Shown here in pieces: positions 10,147 to 19,906 of a DNA stretch of 64,000 nt. Origin of the DNA: Azolla caroliniana (lineage: Eukaryota; Polypodiophyta). The position numbers were made by a program, and so were the translations under genes. The notes beneath the pieces were generated by a model. That model was given only the letters and a program-made list of their open reading frames with translations, had not been told where the DNA came from and made no database searches. The stretch is taken from assembly GCA_043228905.1 (NCBI GenBank), contig JBHGNT010000003.1, positions 23,188,001 through 23,252,000 of the forward strand. The letters run 5' to 3'. Each line of letters begins with the position of its first letter. The first letter of the stretch is position 1.

Positions 10147-10221
10147 AAGCGGACTATTGAAGCATGGGGCACAAATAGTCTGAGCAATCATAAGTCCCCA
10201 CAAGGAAGCAAAGAGCGTGGA

Positions 10222-10497
10222 TTGCAAAGAAATGCAACATGCGTCACACCTAGTGGCGCATGTAAACTAACACTACTCAACAAGAAGGACAAGCGTCTGA
10301 TACAAGGCTTCGAGAAGGTGTTGAACGAAGAAAGCGTAATCGAAGAGGAAGAATTTGTGTCTCATATTCTGGAGAAAGCCTCATTTAACGACACCATCGG
10401 CAAAATCGAGGAAGTCGTGGACTTGAGCTATCTTCACGATCAACATGTGATTTCGGTTAATTCCGTCAACATGTACGCTATCATCGAAGCATCTTGA
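10222..10497 (+). pseudogene. gypsy D protease-RT linker
   Basis: A 91-residue open frame includes MQSIE-like RLIQGFEKVLNEESVIEEEE and SFNDTIGKIEEVVDLSY, the lineage-specific linker also seen in B (2943) and E (50,466). Confidence 0.6.
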
Positions 10498-11009
10498 TGG
10501 AGGAAGCTAAAGTCAATACAAAATATAAAACGGTGGATAGGAAGATCAAGCCACTTGCAGTTCCGCTACCGAAAGATAGCTGGCAAAAGATGAAGGAAGT
10601 TGCTAAAGATCCAAGCTTAGGGAATCCGAAGATAGTAGATCACATCTTCACTTAAGAGACAAAAGGAAAGCTAAGAGTTGGAAGGGAGGATTTCCTCCTC
10701 CCTGAAGAGTAGCGAATGTTCCGCGGAATGCTTGAAATCAGATGTGCTAATCTGAGGACGGTAGAACCGATGGTGATCTTCACGGTGCTGCATGTGCCTT
10801 GGAATTTGAAACCGATACCGGTTCTGAGAGTACACCTACCGAAGTTGATCGAGCTCTTATAGGAGAAGGTGAATATGGGAATTCTGGAACCGTCGAATGT
10901 TCCTTATTCTAATAGGTGGTTCATGGTGCCGAAGAAAAATGGACCGTTACGATTCATCCAAGATCTTCAACCTGTCAACAAGGTGACAATTCAAAATGCT
11001 GGAATCGGT
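10498..11009 (+). pseudogene. gypsy D reverse transcriptase N-terminal part
   Basis: Reads LKPIPVLRVHLPKLIELL, then GILEPSNVPYSNRWFMVPKKNGPLRF-type fingers and IQDLQPVNKVTIQNAGIGP. The frame stops matching RT at 11,009, before any catalytic Asp. Stops occur upstream (10,655; 10,711; 10,861). Confidence 0.75.
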
Positions 11010-11646
11010 CCACTGCACTTCCCCATGAGAATGCGTATCCGGATGTGGATCTACGATCGTGGGCATTTCTGGCCCAATCGGCATCCGTGTAGCCGACTAA
11101 CTGTTCGGCTACACCTGCAAGATACAACAACGCCATGTCTTTCGTACCGCTGACATATCATAATATTCTTTGCGCGCACTGAAGGTGTTCGGTCGTGGGC
11201 TGCGACATAAATTGACTGATCATTCTGACCGGATAGCTGAGGTCGGGCTAAGTGATCGTCAATTAAATGAGGCTTCTTACAATCTGTCGAAACCATGTCT
11301 GGTCGCACGCATTTCCCGAATCTCGACGAAGCTTTACGTTTCTATCTAGAGGGGTTGAGATGGGCTTACAATCTATCATCCCGAACTTGAAGAGCATATT
11401 CAGCACGTAATCACGTTGACTAATCAATATGCCTTCAAGGGAACGGATCACTTCGATCCCGAGGAAGTAATGAAGGTCTCCAAGATCCTTCATTTCGAAT
11501 GATGCCGCAAGCTGAGACTTGATGCGGCCGATTTCATGTAGGTCGGCACTAGCGATGACTAAATCATGAACATAAAGTAAGAGGCTAACCGGTCCATGTT
11601 TACCTTGCCAAACCAATAATGAAGAGTCTAACTTGGACGCCTTCAT
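11010..11646 (-). pseudogene. copia R reverse transcriptase and RNase H fragments
   Basis: RT reads SLLVWQGKHGPVSLLLYVHDLVIA, with YVDD changed to YVHD, followed by MKDLGDLHYFLGIEV and ISQRDYVLNMLFKFGM. About 150 bases further on, the RNase H piece reads LVGYTDADWARNAHDRRSTSG and ends at 11,010. The catalytic Asp loss alone would kill the RT. Confidence 0.8.
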
Positions 11647-12150
11647 CTACATTTCACGAAGCCGTGGGAAGTTAACGTGGCCAAACTGCTTGTGCCATAG
11701 GTCGATATCCAATTCGACCTTCTGTCCTTTCGCAAACAACACGGTTCCGGGTTGGTTGGTGTCGAGGATGAACATCCTCCCTTCACGGCGCCCTTGCGCG
11801 ATTACTTTGCCTTCTTCTTCGATGTAGCACCTGAGGTGCATGAATCGAACTTGCATCCCCTAATCGACGATCTGATCGACCGACACCAGGTTCTTGGTTA
11901 TTGTCGAGACGTGCAACACGTTCATGAGTTTCCCTTTCTGCCTGACGTGGCTGAGGGGAACTTCTCCAACATGTTCGATGGTATGCGGAGTGTCATCTCC
12001 CGTTTCGATCACTCCTTGCTTTTCCGGTTTCTCCAAGTATGAGAACCATTCCTCGTGACTCATCATATGATTCGTTGCTCCGGAATCAACATACCACACC
12101 TTGCTCGATTTCAAGGTGTTCACGGCCATCGAATTGGCCTTGCGCGTCAT
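11647..12150 (-). pseudogene. copia R protease and GAG-pre-integrase domains
   Basis: Protease: VWYVDSGATNHMMSHEEWF with the Asp-Ser-Gly site intact (about 12,085), then VLHVSTITKNLVSVDQIVD. GAG-pre-integrase: GRMFILDTNQPGTVLF, LWHKQFGHVNFPRLREM, truncated at 11,647 where RT sequence is fused. A frameshift or stop lies between the two pieces near 11,858. Confidence 0.8.
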
Positions 12151-12779
12151 TACGAAGGTTGGGCCCGATCCACTTCTAGCTTATTCAGAGCCCTCGACGT
12201 AGTGCGATTTATGACGCCTTCTTGTGTCTCTTCTACTCGATCTGGCTTTGTCTGAATCAGATCCTTTCTTCCAACATTCCACTGCAACCTTCTCTTGCCG
12301 GCTTCCGGCGCCGCTATGACTCCCCTTGCTTCCAAAGAATTTGAAATTGCTTTTGGCATTTCGATTATGCCACATGTTCTGCTGTTTTCAACCGCCTCTA
12401 TTGCGCACCGATCTGCCTTGTCTGTCACGACCATGGCATCTTGTTATCGCTGTGGGTACTTGTCCATGCACTTGCGTGATTTTCCTCTCTGAGCAACATC
12501 GACTGAAGCTCGAAGAACGAATGCATAATCTCCCTTGTGCAGACTGCCATCTGGAACGCTCCGAACTTTGATGTTAACCCACCATGACACACCTGCACCA
12601 TTTCATTCTCCTCAACATTCACGTTGATAGAGGCGAGAGAGTCGCAGATCTCCTTGATTCGAGCTGTGTAATCGGCCACAAACAGATCTCCTGCCTAAGC
12701 TGCAGCTTCCTGGCCGTTGTGCTAGCGGCTAAAATCCTCTTGAGATTCGCCCACGCTATCGCGGAGTTCCGTGGGTACG
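12150..12779 (-). pseudogene. copia R gag
   Basis: Reads NLKRILAASTTARKLQLRQE at the left of the frame, then ARIKEICDSLASINVNVEENEMVQV and FFELQSMLLREENH (UBN2/retrotran_gag-type). A basic C-terminal part follows with no clean CCHC knuckle. Copia S at 36,157 has the equivalent IKEFCDSLGSISINVDDDEMVQI. It is cut at 12,779 by the Y1 LTR. Confidence 0.75.
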
Positions 12780-12859
12780 TGTAGGATCTTAGGCGGGACC
12801 GCGGGGATTTTTAACTAGGGAGTAGAGGGGGAATGAGAGCTTAAACTTTACGACCTTTG
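12772..12859 (-). repeat. LTR Y1, left piece
   Basis: In minus orientation this is the 3' end of a gypsy-type LTR ('gcggtcccgcctaagatcctaca'), comparable with '..ggtcccgcctc..' near the ends of the LTRs at 1881 and 6123. It continues at 18,195 beyond copia A. The exact end (12,772 or 12,780) is uncertain because no clear target duplication was found. Confidence 0.5.
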
Positions 12860-13466
12860 TGTTGGGATTTCGGTCCCTTTCGGATGGGATGGTCGGATAT
12901 CGGAGATGAATGCCGACAAGCCCGGTTTCGGTTTCGGATCCGGATGACGAAGACCCCGGCTTCGGTGCCGGATGACGAATGTACCCGGAGAGCGATCCGG
13001 ATGCAGGGACATATCCGTGAATATGTTCGCTACGAGCCCCCTGAGGCTATAGTTGTAAATAGCCCAAAGTCATATAAGTATAAATATGACTTAGGGCAAA
13101 CAGTTTTTCTGTTGCTTCTCATTTTTCTGTTTTTCCACTTTAGAGGAGTGAAGAGAGAGCAGCCGTGAGAGAGAGAGAGAGAGATAGAGCGCGAGAGAGA
13201 AAGAGGTAGACGCCTCTGTGTATTTCCGCCGCCTGTGGCGAGGACAGCGAGCTCAAGGTCGTCGCCTTGGAGCTCGTCATTGTATACTTCTCTGTATAGT
13301 GTTGTTTGGAGTCTAGTACTCCCGTGGTTTTTCCCGTTTAGGGTTTTCCACGTTAATTCCTGTGTATCGTGTCTTTCTCTGTATTTCCTATTTTCTGCTG
13401 CATTGATCCGCGATTACTCGGTTGTGGCCGAAGGAAGAAGGTGAATTGTAGCATCAATTCTCAACA
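12860..13466 (+). repeat. copia A 5' LTR
   Basis: 607 bp, TGTTGGGATTTC...CAATTCTCAACA. It contains TATAAAT at 13,079 between two inverted repeats and a purine (GA)n run at about 13,165-13,205. It appears base-identical to the 3' LTR. Confidence 0.96.
13045..13090 (+). promoter_or_regulatory. copia A TATA region with twin inverted repeats
   Basis: Two short hairpins in tandem: GGCTAT...ATAGCC (13,045-13,064) and GTCATAT...ATATGAC (13,069-13,090). The TATA box (13,079-13,085) lies in the second. The same pair occurs in the LTRs at 17,583, 311, 46,879, 49,471, 55,591 and 60,355 despite heavy divergence elsewhere. The deleted LTR at 44,346 has lost them. Use as a promoter is inferred. Confidence 0.6.
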
Positions 13467-13469
13467 AAC

Positions 13470-13481
13470 TGGTATCAGAGC
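13470..13481 (+). other. copia A primer binding site (tRNA-iMet)
   Basis: TGGTATCAGAGC, three bases after the 5' LTR, is the standard plant copia primer site complementary to the 3' end of initiator tRNA-Met. Copia B (60,340-60,351) and the copia at 44,346 (49,456-49,467) have the same site and the same 3-base spacing. Confidence 0.93.
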
Positions 13482-13495
13482 GACTGTTGCAGAAA

Positions 13496-16400
13496 ATGGA
13501 AGGCGGCGGCAGCGGGCAGCCGATGATGATGGTGCTGAATGCACAGAATTACGCCGACTGGAAGATCAAGATGGAGGATCTTCTGATTGTTCGGGACCTG
13601 TACGAACCGATTGACAGGTCGGAAATACCGAAAGGGGTACTTGAGTCGGAGTGGAAGCTCCTGAACCGGAAAGCCGTAGCGACGATCCGACAATATGTCG
13701 ACGTAAGCGTCCTACAACATGTGGCGAACGACACCAACGCATACGAGATGTGGAAGAAGCTGTCGGGCCTCTATGAGAGGAAGAATGCGTTGAACCGAAC
13801 CTCCCTGATGAGGAAGATAGTGAATCTCAAGTACCGGGACGGCGAGAGTATGGTGGAACACGTAAGCACGTTCATGGGATTCGTGAATCAGCTTGCGGCG
13901 ATCAAGTTCCCGTTGGAGGATGCAATGCAAGCCATCATCCTGATGTGTACATTGCCGGAAAGCTGGGAGAACTTGGTGGTGACTCTCAGCACCTCGTGCA
14001 CCGAAGATAACTTGTCCTTACAAACTGTAAAGACAAGTATTCTGAATGAAGAAGCGCGTCGGAGAGATAAGGAACCGGCCTCCGACCCGAAGATGCTGTT
14101 TACCGAATCGGATCGGGGAAGACAATGGAACCGGAGTCCGCAAAGACGGGAGAAGTCGGGGACCCGGTCGCAGTCAAGAGGAAGGCCCACATGCTTCCAC
14201 TGTGGGAAGCCGGGGCACTTCCGAAAGAATTGTCGGCATTACCGAAAAGACAACGGAGCCGACGACACCGACTCGAAGAAGTCACCGGAGAGAAACGGTG
14301 CATACCGGGGAGCCACGGACCGGAGAGGTTCGGATCGGCGAGGGCAAGACCGGAAAGGAACAACGGCACTCGCGGCAAGTGAGGAAGAAATCATGCTCAT
14401 CACCGAAGAAGGTGAGCTAAACGTTGCCGGCGATGAGACGACCTGGGTGGTCGATTCCGGAGCATCGTTCCACCTGACCCCGGAGAGAAGATACTTCTCA
14501 TCCTACACAGCCGGTGAGCATGGCTGTGTTCGGATGGGAAATGAAGGTACGTGCCGGATTGCCGGCATAGGAGACGTGTGGTTGACAACCCCGACCGGAT
14601 GCAAAATGCTGCTGAAAGATGTCCGACACGTTCCGGAGGTCCGATTGAACCTGATTTCGGCCGGGAGGCTAGATGATGAAGGCTACACGGGTAGCATCCG
14701 GAATGGTGTCATGAAGTTCAGCAAGGGGAGCTTGATAGTGGTTCGGGCCCGGAAGGTCAACACACTGTACCTGATGAATGCCCGGTTATGTCCGGAAGAG
14801 CTGAATGTGGCAGCCGACACTGCCGGTGAGCTGTGGCACAAAAGACTGTGCCACATGAGTGAGAAGGGGATGAAGAGGCTTGCAAAAGACAACCTCATCC
14901 CAGTGAAGCACGTGCACCTGGAGAAGTGCACCGATTGCCTGGCCGGTAAGCAGAACCGAACCTCCTTCCACTCAAGGCCACCGACGAGACGTAGCGCACC
15001 ATTGGAGTTGGTGCACACTGACGTGTGTCAGGTAGAGACGAAGTCACATGGCGGAGCCCAGTACTTCGTAACATTCATCGATGATCATAGCCGAAAACTG
15101 TGGACGGCACCGTTGAAGACAAAGGACCAAGTGTTGTCCGTCTTCAAAGAACTCCACGCGAGAGTGGAAAGGGAATCCGGCAAGAAGCTGAAAGCGATAC
15201 GAGCGGATAACGGAGGGGAATACCGGGGGCAGTTCCAGGAGTACTGTCGCTCGAAGGGAATCCGGCTCGAGTTTATTGTGCCGAAGACGCCGGAACTGAA
15301 CGGGCTGGCCGAGAGGATGAACCGGACCATAATGGAGCGGGTCCGGAGTATGCTGGCGCATGCGAAATTACCCAAGGGGTTTTGGGCTGAGGCAATGTCG
15401 ACGGCGACATATGTGATAAACAGATCACCCTCAGTTCCTTTGGACGGAGACACGCCGCAGAGAGTGTGGACCGGTAAGGAAGTGTCCTACCGGCATCTGA
15501 AGGTGTTCGGGTGTCTCGCATACGTGCATGTGGCAAAGGACCGGAGAGGAAAGCTAGATCCGAAGACCCGGCCATGCATATTCCTCGGTTACGGCGACGA
15601 CGAGTTCGGCTACCGAGTATGGGACCCGGTCGACAAGAAGATATTCAGGAGTCGAGACATCATCTTCATGGAGGACAAGACACTCGCCGACTGGGAGTCG
15701 GAGAAGAAGATGAAGAGCTCCAAGTCGATCGGTGAGGATCAACTCTACGAGGAGCAGTCCCGACCGGCAAGGGACCGGTTAACACTCGAGGATCCGGCCG
15801 AAGACGGTGAAGAAACAGAACCGGCCGAAGAAGATGAAAATGATACTGGAACCGGCCCCGATCCCGAAATGGATTCGGATGAAGAAGAAGAATCGGAAGA
15901 ACCGGTTACCGAAGCTCCGGAACGGAGATACCCTCTAAGAGAGAGAAGGGCCCCCCGGAGATTTCCGGAACCAGAGCACGTGTTGCTAACCGACGAGGGG
16001 GAGCCGGAGAGCTTTGAAGAAGCAAAGCATGACACCCAGAGCCGCAGGTGGTTGAGTGCCATGCAGGACGAGATGGATTCCCTGCATGAGAACCACACAT
16101 ATGAACTTGTGGAGTTGCCGAAAGGAAAGCGGGCACTGCGAAACAAGTGGGTGTTCAAGCTGAAACCGGGAGATGCCGGAAACCCCCCGAGATACAAAGC
16201 CAGGATCGTGGTGAAGGGGTTTCAGCAGAAGAAGGGCGTCGACTTCGACGAGATATTTGCCCCGGTAGTGAAGATGACCTCCATCCGGACGGTGCTGAGC
16301 ATAGCGGCAAGCATGGACCTCGAGGTAGAACAGATGGACGTGAAGACGGCATTCCTTCACGGTGACCTCGATGAAGAGATCTACATGCAGCAACCGGAAG

Positions 16401-17572
16401 GATTCGAGAAGAAAGGGAAGGAGCACCTGGCATGCCGATTGAAGAAGAGCCTTTACGGACTGAAGCAGGCTCCCCGGCAATGGTACCGGAAGTTCGACTC
16501 CTTCATGACCGACGAAGGGTACCTCAAAACGCAGTCCGACCACTGCGTGTTTGTGAAGGAGTTCGAAGGAGGAGACTCTCTAATACTCCTCCTGTACGTG
16601 GACGACATGTTGATCGTCGGACGGGACCAGGTCAAGATACGGATGCTGAAGAAGGCTCTTCACCGAACCTTCTCAATGAAGGACCTGGGTCCGGCGAGGC
16701 AAATACTAGGGATGCACATCATCCGGGACCGGAAGAAGAAGCAGTTGTGGCTGTCACAGGAGAAGTACGTGACAAAGGTGCTTCAACGGTTCAACATGTC
16801 GGAAGCAAGACCGGTCGGATCGACCCTCCCGGCAAACTGCAAGCTGACCAGCAAGCAAAGTCCCAAGACAAAGGCTGAAAAGGAGGATATGATGGAAGTG
16901 CCGTATGCCTCAGCCGTCGGGAGCTTGATGTACGCCATGGTGTGTACGAGACCGGACATAGGATATGCAGTCGGAGTGGTGAGCCGGTACATGAGCAATC
17001 CCGGCAAAGAGCACTGGAACGCGGTCAAGTGGATACTCCGATACCTGAAGGGCACGGCAAACGTGTGCCTCCGATTCGGCTCCGGTAAGCCCGAACTCGA
17101 AGGCTTTACTGATTCTGATATGTCGGCTGATGCAGATACCAGCCGGTCCACATCAGGGTATGTGATGACGTATGCAGGGGGAGCTGTTTCGTGGCAGTCG
17201 AGGCTGCAGAAGACGGTTGCGTTGTCAACCACGGAGGCGGAGTACATGGCGGCTGTTGAAGCCGGCAAGGAAATAATATGGATGAAGGACTTCATTAGAG
17301 AGCTCGGTATCCGGCAAGAGGAGTACCGACTCTACTGCGACAGTCAGAGTGCCATCCACCTTGCGAAGAACGCAGCCTATCACTCCCGGACGAAGCACAT
17401 CCAGCGAAGATATCACTGGATCCGGGAAAGGATAGAAGACAAGGAGTTCGTGCTGACGAAGATCCACACCGACGAGAACGGGTCGGATATGCTGACCAAG
17501 GTGCTCACACCCGACAAGCTGGAAGCATGCCGCAAGAGGATCGGATTGGAAAGACATCCCATGCCGAAGTGA
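13496..17572 (+). CDS. copia A gag-pol polyprotein, intact (1,358 aa)
   Basis: One frame without stops encodes gag and pol. Domains: retrotran_gag (about residues 10-190), CCHC zinc knuckle C233-C236-H241-C246, aspartic protease VVDSGAS (D320), GAG-pre-integrase with HHCC (H448, H453, C478, C481), DDE integrase (D509, D571, E606), acidic linker (about 755-805), RT (D948 and YVDDM at 1034-1038), RNase H (D1206, E1247, D1282). All catalytic residues seen are in place and the length is typical for a plant copia. ATG at 13,496 is chosen because the earlier in-frame codon at 13,487 is TTG and copia B starts at the same MEGGGSG. The product would make virus-like particles, copy the RNA and integrate it. 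The stop overlaps the polypurine tract. Confidence 0.97.
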   Translation: MEGGGSGQPMMMVLNAQNYADWKIKMEDLLIVRDLYEPIDRSEIPKGVLESEWKLLNRKAVATIRQYVDVSVLQHVANDTNAYEMWKKLSGLYERKNALNRTSLMRKIVNLKYRDGESMVEHVSTFMGFVNQLAAIKFPLEDAMQAIILMCTLPESWENLVVTLSTSCTEDNLSLQTVKTSILNEEARRRDKEPASDPKMLFTESDRGRQWNRSPQRREKSGTRSQSRGRPTCFHCGKPGHFRKNCRHYRKDNGADDTDSKKSPERNGAYRGATDRRGSDRRGQDRKGTTALAASEEEIMLITEEGELNVAGDETTWVVDSGASFHLTPERRYFSSYTAGEHGCVRMGNEGTCRIAGIGDVWLTTPTGCKMLLKDVRHVPEVRLNLISAGRLDDEGYTGSIRNGVMKFSKGSLIVVRARKVNTLYLMNARLCPEELNVAADTAGELWHKRLCHMSEKGMKRLAKDNLIPVKHVHLEKCTDCLAGKQNRTSFHSRPPTRRSAPLELVHTDVCQVETKSHGGAQYFVTFIDDHSRKLWTAPLKTKDQVLSVFKELHARVERESGKKLKAIRADNGGEYRGQFQEYCRSKGIRLEFIVPKTPELNGLAERMNRTIMERVRSMLAHAKLPKGFWAEAMSTATYVINRSPSVPLDGDTPQRVWTGKEVSYRHLKVFGCLAYVHVAKDRRGKLDPKTRPCIFLGYGDDEFGYRVWDPVDKKIFRSRDIIFMEDKTLADWESEKKMKSSKSIGEDQLYEEQSRPARDRLTLEDPAEDGEETEPAEEDENDTGTGPDPEMDSDEEEESEEPVTEAPERRYPLRERRAPRRFPEPEHVLLTDEGEPESFEEAKHDTQSRRWLSAMQDEMDSLHENHTYELVELPKGKRALRNKWVFKLKPGDAGNPPRYKARIVVKGFQQKKGVDFDEIFAPVVKMTSIRTVLSIAASMDLEVEQMDVKTAFLHGDLDEEIYMQQPEGFEKKGKEHLACRLKKSLYGLKQAPRQWYRKFDSFMTDEGYLKTQSDHCVFVKEFEGGDSLILLLYVDDMLIVGRDQVKIRMLKKALHRTFSMKDLGPARQILGMHIIRDRKKKQLWLSQEKYVTKVLQRFNMSEARPVGSTLPANCKLTSKQSPKTKAEKEDMMEVPYASAVGSLMYAMVCTRPDIGYAVGVVSRYMSNPGKEHWNAVKWILRYLKGTANVCLRFGSGKPELEGFTDSDMSADADTSRSTSGYVMTYAGGAVSWQSRLQKTVALSTTEAEYMAAVEAGKEIIWMKDFIRELGIRQEEYRLYCDSQSAIHLAKNAAYHSRTKHIQRRYHWIRERIEDKEFVLTKIHTDENGSDMLTKVLTPDKLEACRKRIGLERHPMPK

Positions 17573-17582
17573 AGGGGGAGTT
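17571..17582 (+). other. copia A polypurine tract
   Basis: GAAGGGGGAGTT ends at the base before the 3' LTR and overlaps the gag-pol stop codon. It would prime plus-strand DNA. Copia B and the copia at 44,346 have the equivalent tract in reverse (56,241-56,251; about 44,735-44,745). Confidence 0.85.
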
Positions 17583-18189
17583 TGTTGGGATTTCGGTCCC
17601 TTTCGGATGGGATGGTCGGATATCGGAGATGAATGCCGACAAGCCCGGTTTCGGTTTCGGATCCGGATGACGAAGACCCCGGCTTCGGTGCCGGATGACG
17701 AATGTACCCGGAGAGCGATCCGGATGCAGGGACATATCCGTGAATATGTTCGCTACGAGCCCCCTGAGGCTATAGTTGTAAATAGCCCAAAGTCATATAA
17801 GTATAAATATGACTTAGGGCAAACAGTTTTTCTGTTGCTTCTCATTTTTCTGTTTTTCCACTTTAGAGGAGTGAAGAGAGAGCAGCCGTGAGAGAGAGAG
17901 AGAGAGATAGAGCGCGAGAGAGAAAGAGGTAGACGCCTCTGTGTATTTCCGCCGCCTGTGGCGAGGACAGCGAGCTCAAGGTCGTCGCCTTGGAGCTCGT
18001 CATTGTATACTTCTCTGTATAGTGTTGTTTGGAGTCTAGTACTCCCGTGGTTTTTCCCGTTTAGGGTTTTCCACGTTAATTCCTGTGTATCGTGTCTTTC
18101 TCTGTATTTCCTATTTTCTGCTGCATTGATCCGCGATTACTCGGTTGTGGCCGAAGGAAGAAGGTGAATTGTAGCATCAATTCTCAACA
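17583..18189 (+). repeat. copia A 3' LTR
   Basis: 607 bp, identical by eye to 12,860-13,466. It is followed by the target duplication CTTTG. Confidence 0.96.
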
Positions 18190-18194
18190 CTTTG

Positions 18195-18661
18195 AGCTCA
18201 AGAGGAAGGGAGAAAGAATAAGAGGTTAGCATGATAGAAAAAATAGAGACAACATACATCAACAAACTATATTAAGAATCCACTATACGATTACAACCAT
18301 GGCTGCATAGGCCAAATCAAAACCCTAGAAGAAACCCTAACTGGATAGGTAAAGAAGAAGAAGAATGAAACCCTATGCGAAACCCTAAACCGAAACCCTC
18401 AAAATGGTGACTCCCGATGTTGTGTGGTTTTTCACACACAATATTAAAACTATGTAAAAATAATAATAATGAAATAATTATTTTAGATTAGATTAGTGGC
18501 TTGTTATAGAGAAAATAGAACTATGATTTATCCCATATAGATAGGAAACTTAAGGCCCTTGCTATATAAGCACATTGAGATCCCTCATTTTTCATTTGTG
18601 CTAAGAGCATTTTGGCCACTTTGTCTAGATGGATGAATGTGGCCAAATTCCCAAAACCGAG
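18195..18661 (-). repeat. LTR Y1, middle piece
   Basis: Continuation of Y1 beyond copia A. On the minus strand it has a TATATA box (about 18,560) followed by repeated 'agggtttc' stretches. It has no coding sequence. It ends at 18,661 where LTR Z begins; bases 18,657-18,661 (CCGAG) nearly match 19,493-19,497 (CCGAA). Confidence 0.5.
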
Positions 18662-19492
18662 TGGCAATAAAATGGAACCGCCTAGTAAGCAAACCGGAAC
18701 CGGCCGGAAAGCAAACCGGAACCGGCCAGTAAGCAAATCGGAACCGGCGACCGGACGGGCTGTACGTGGACCGGACGGATTGGATGGGTGGCGATCGAGA
18801 CGGATAGATGATAGGATCATGTGGCTAATTAAAGTGACGTAAAGAAAACTAAAGTAAAGGTCATGTGGACGGTCGCATGCAACTAAAAGAAAAAAGCCAT
18901 GCAACTAAAAGAAAAAGCCATGCAACTAAAATGGATGCAGCTAAAAGTAGAGGCCATGCAACTAAAAGTGGACATGCAAAGTAACATTGAAGGCTATGAT
19001 CAATGGAGAACTCCATATAAAATTCCATTTTTTTTTCCTACAAAAGGATTCTCTCTCTCAATTTTTATTTTCTTTTCCTTCTTAGCTCCCTTATCTTATC
19101 GTAGCCATATCTCTCATAAACCCTAATTTTCCCTACGGAAGTCATAACACTCAAAAACCCTAATTTTCCCTACGGAAGCCATATCTCTCATATAACCTAA
19201 TTCTAATTTTCCCTACGGAAGCCATAACACTAAAAAGCCCTAATTTTCCCTACGAACGCCATATCTCTCAAAAACCCGTAATTTTTCTTTTCTATTAAAC
19301 TTAGTAAACCTAAACTTCTGAATCCCAATCTTGGGACATATTGTAATTTCTTTTCCTTTGCTAATGAAAAATTATTAAATTTCTTCTTTCCATTAATTGT
19401 TAAAAATATAAACGCACGAATGTGATGTCCTCTGATCGGAGGCCCTTGGGTCCTGCCTCAAGTTCACGTATCCTCGTTGTATTATCGTGACA
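18662..19492 (+). repeat. probable solo LTR Z
   Basis: An 831-bp block, TGGCAATAAAATGG...TTATCGTGACA, with a 4-of-5 target duplication (CCGAG/CCGAA). Its 3' part has the 'gggtcctgcctcaagttcacg' signature of gypsy LTR ends in this window. The segment 18,830-19,330 (repeated 'catgcaactaaaag', then 'aaaccctaattttccctacgg' repeats) is shared with 21,060-21,330. No gene. Confidence 0.55.
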
Positions 19493-19906
19493 CCGAAAGA
19501 AAACTCCAAAAAAGTGGAAGCCCCTCAAAAGTGACCCCTCACTCCGTTTTATAGTAGTAAGGGGTGAGGCACATTACATAAAGAGGAGTCAAATCCCCTT
19601 TCCTTTAATGCAGAATATATCCCATGATCTTAGATCGGTGGGCCTTTAACTCTCTCCCCTCATGCTTTCATTGCTATTGTCCATCATATTTGTACCCCCA
19701 CGTACTCCCCTTTCCTACGTGCCCAAGTGCACACAAGTCCACATCATCATACTTACACTCAACTAATTTTCGTAGAACACCTTACACTTTACATTTGCTT
19801 AATTACTCCTAGGTTACAAATTTAATAAGTATATGTGCTACATTGCACATCTCATTTTATTCGTTTCGCTCGAGTTTTCTCACTATGGCCGAAAATCCTC
19901 ACAACA
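19493..19906 (-). repeat. LTR Y1, right piece (LTR start)
   Basis: On the minus strand it starts TGTTGTGAGGATTTTCGG and shares 'gtgagaaaact' and 'atgtgcaa' with the start of the LTR at 36,156. A TATA box (complement of 'ttttatagt', about 19,549-19,556) fits its orientation. Removing copia A and LTR Z leaves one continuous LTR inserted in the gag of copia R. Confidence 0.6.

Larger units (their letters stand above)
9424..11009 (+). mobile_element. Ty3/gypsy element D, internal fragment
   Basis: Gag C-terminus, protease, linker and RT N-terminus in one direction, without LTRs in view. Coding ends abruptly in the RT at 'NAGIGP' (11,009), where minus-strand copia RNase H begins. It is the same lineage as B and E. 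Confidence 0.8.
11010..12779 (-). mobile_element. Ty1/copia relic R, main body (5' end continues at 19,907)
   Basis: On the minus strand, order is gag (from 12,779), protease, GAG-pre-integrase, then a jump straight into RT, then RNase H to 11,010. Integrase and most of RT were lost by a deletion at 11,646/11,647. The element's gag start, primer site and 5' LTR lie at 19,907-20,700, separated by the Y1 LTR, copia A and LTR Z. Its gag wording (RKLQLRQE, QSMLL.EENH) pairs it with copia S at 36-40 kb. Confidence 0.75.
12860..18189 (+). mobile_element. intact Ty1/copia element A
   Basis: A complete 5,330-bp element with two 607-bp LTRs that look identical by eye, an initiator-Met primer site, one uninterrupted gag-pol gene, a polypurine tract and a perfect target duplication CTTTG (12,855-12,859 and 18,190-18,194). 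These are the marks of a very recent, possibly still active insertion. It sits inside the Y1 LTR. Copia B (55,591-61,004) and the decayed copia at 44,346 are relatives. Confidence 0.97.

Noticed and set aside
15745-16543. Long antisense frames (150-185 codons) inside copia A, and their equals inside copia B
   Set aside because: They are shadows of the strongly biased gag-pol coding strand, recur at the same places in B, and have no resemblance to known proteins.
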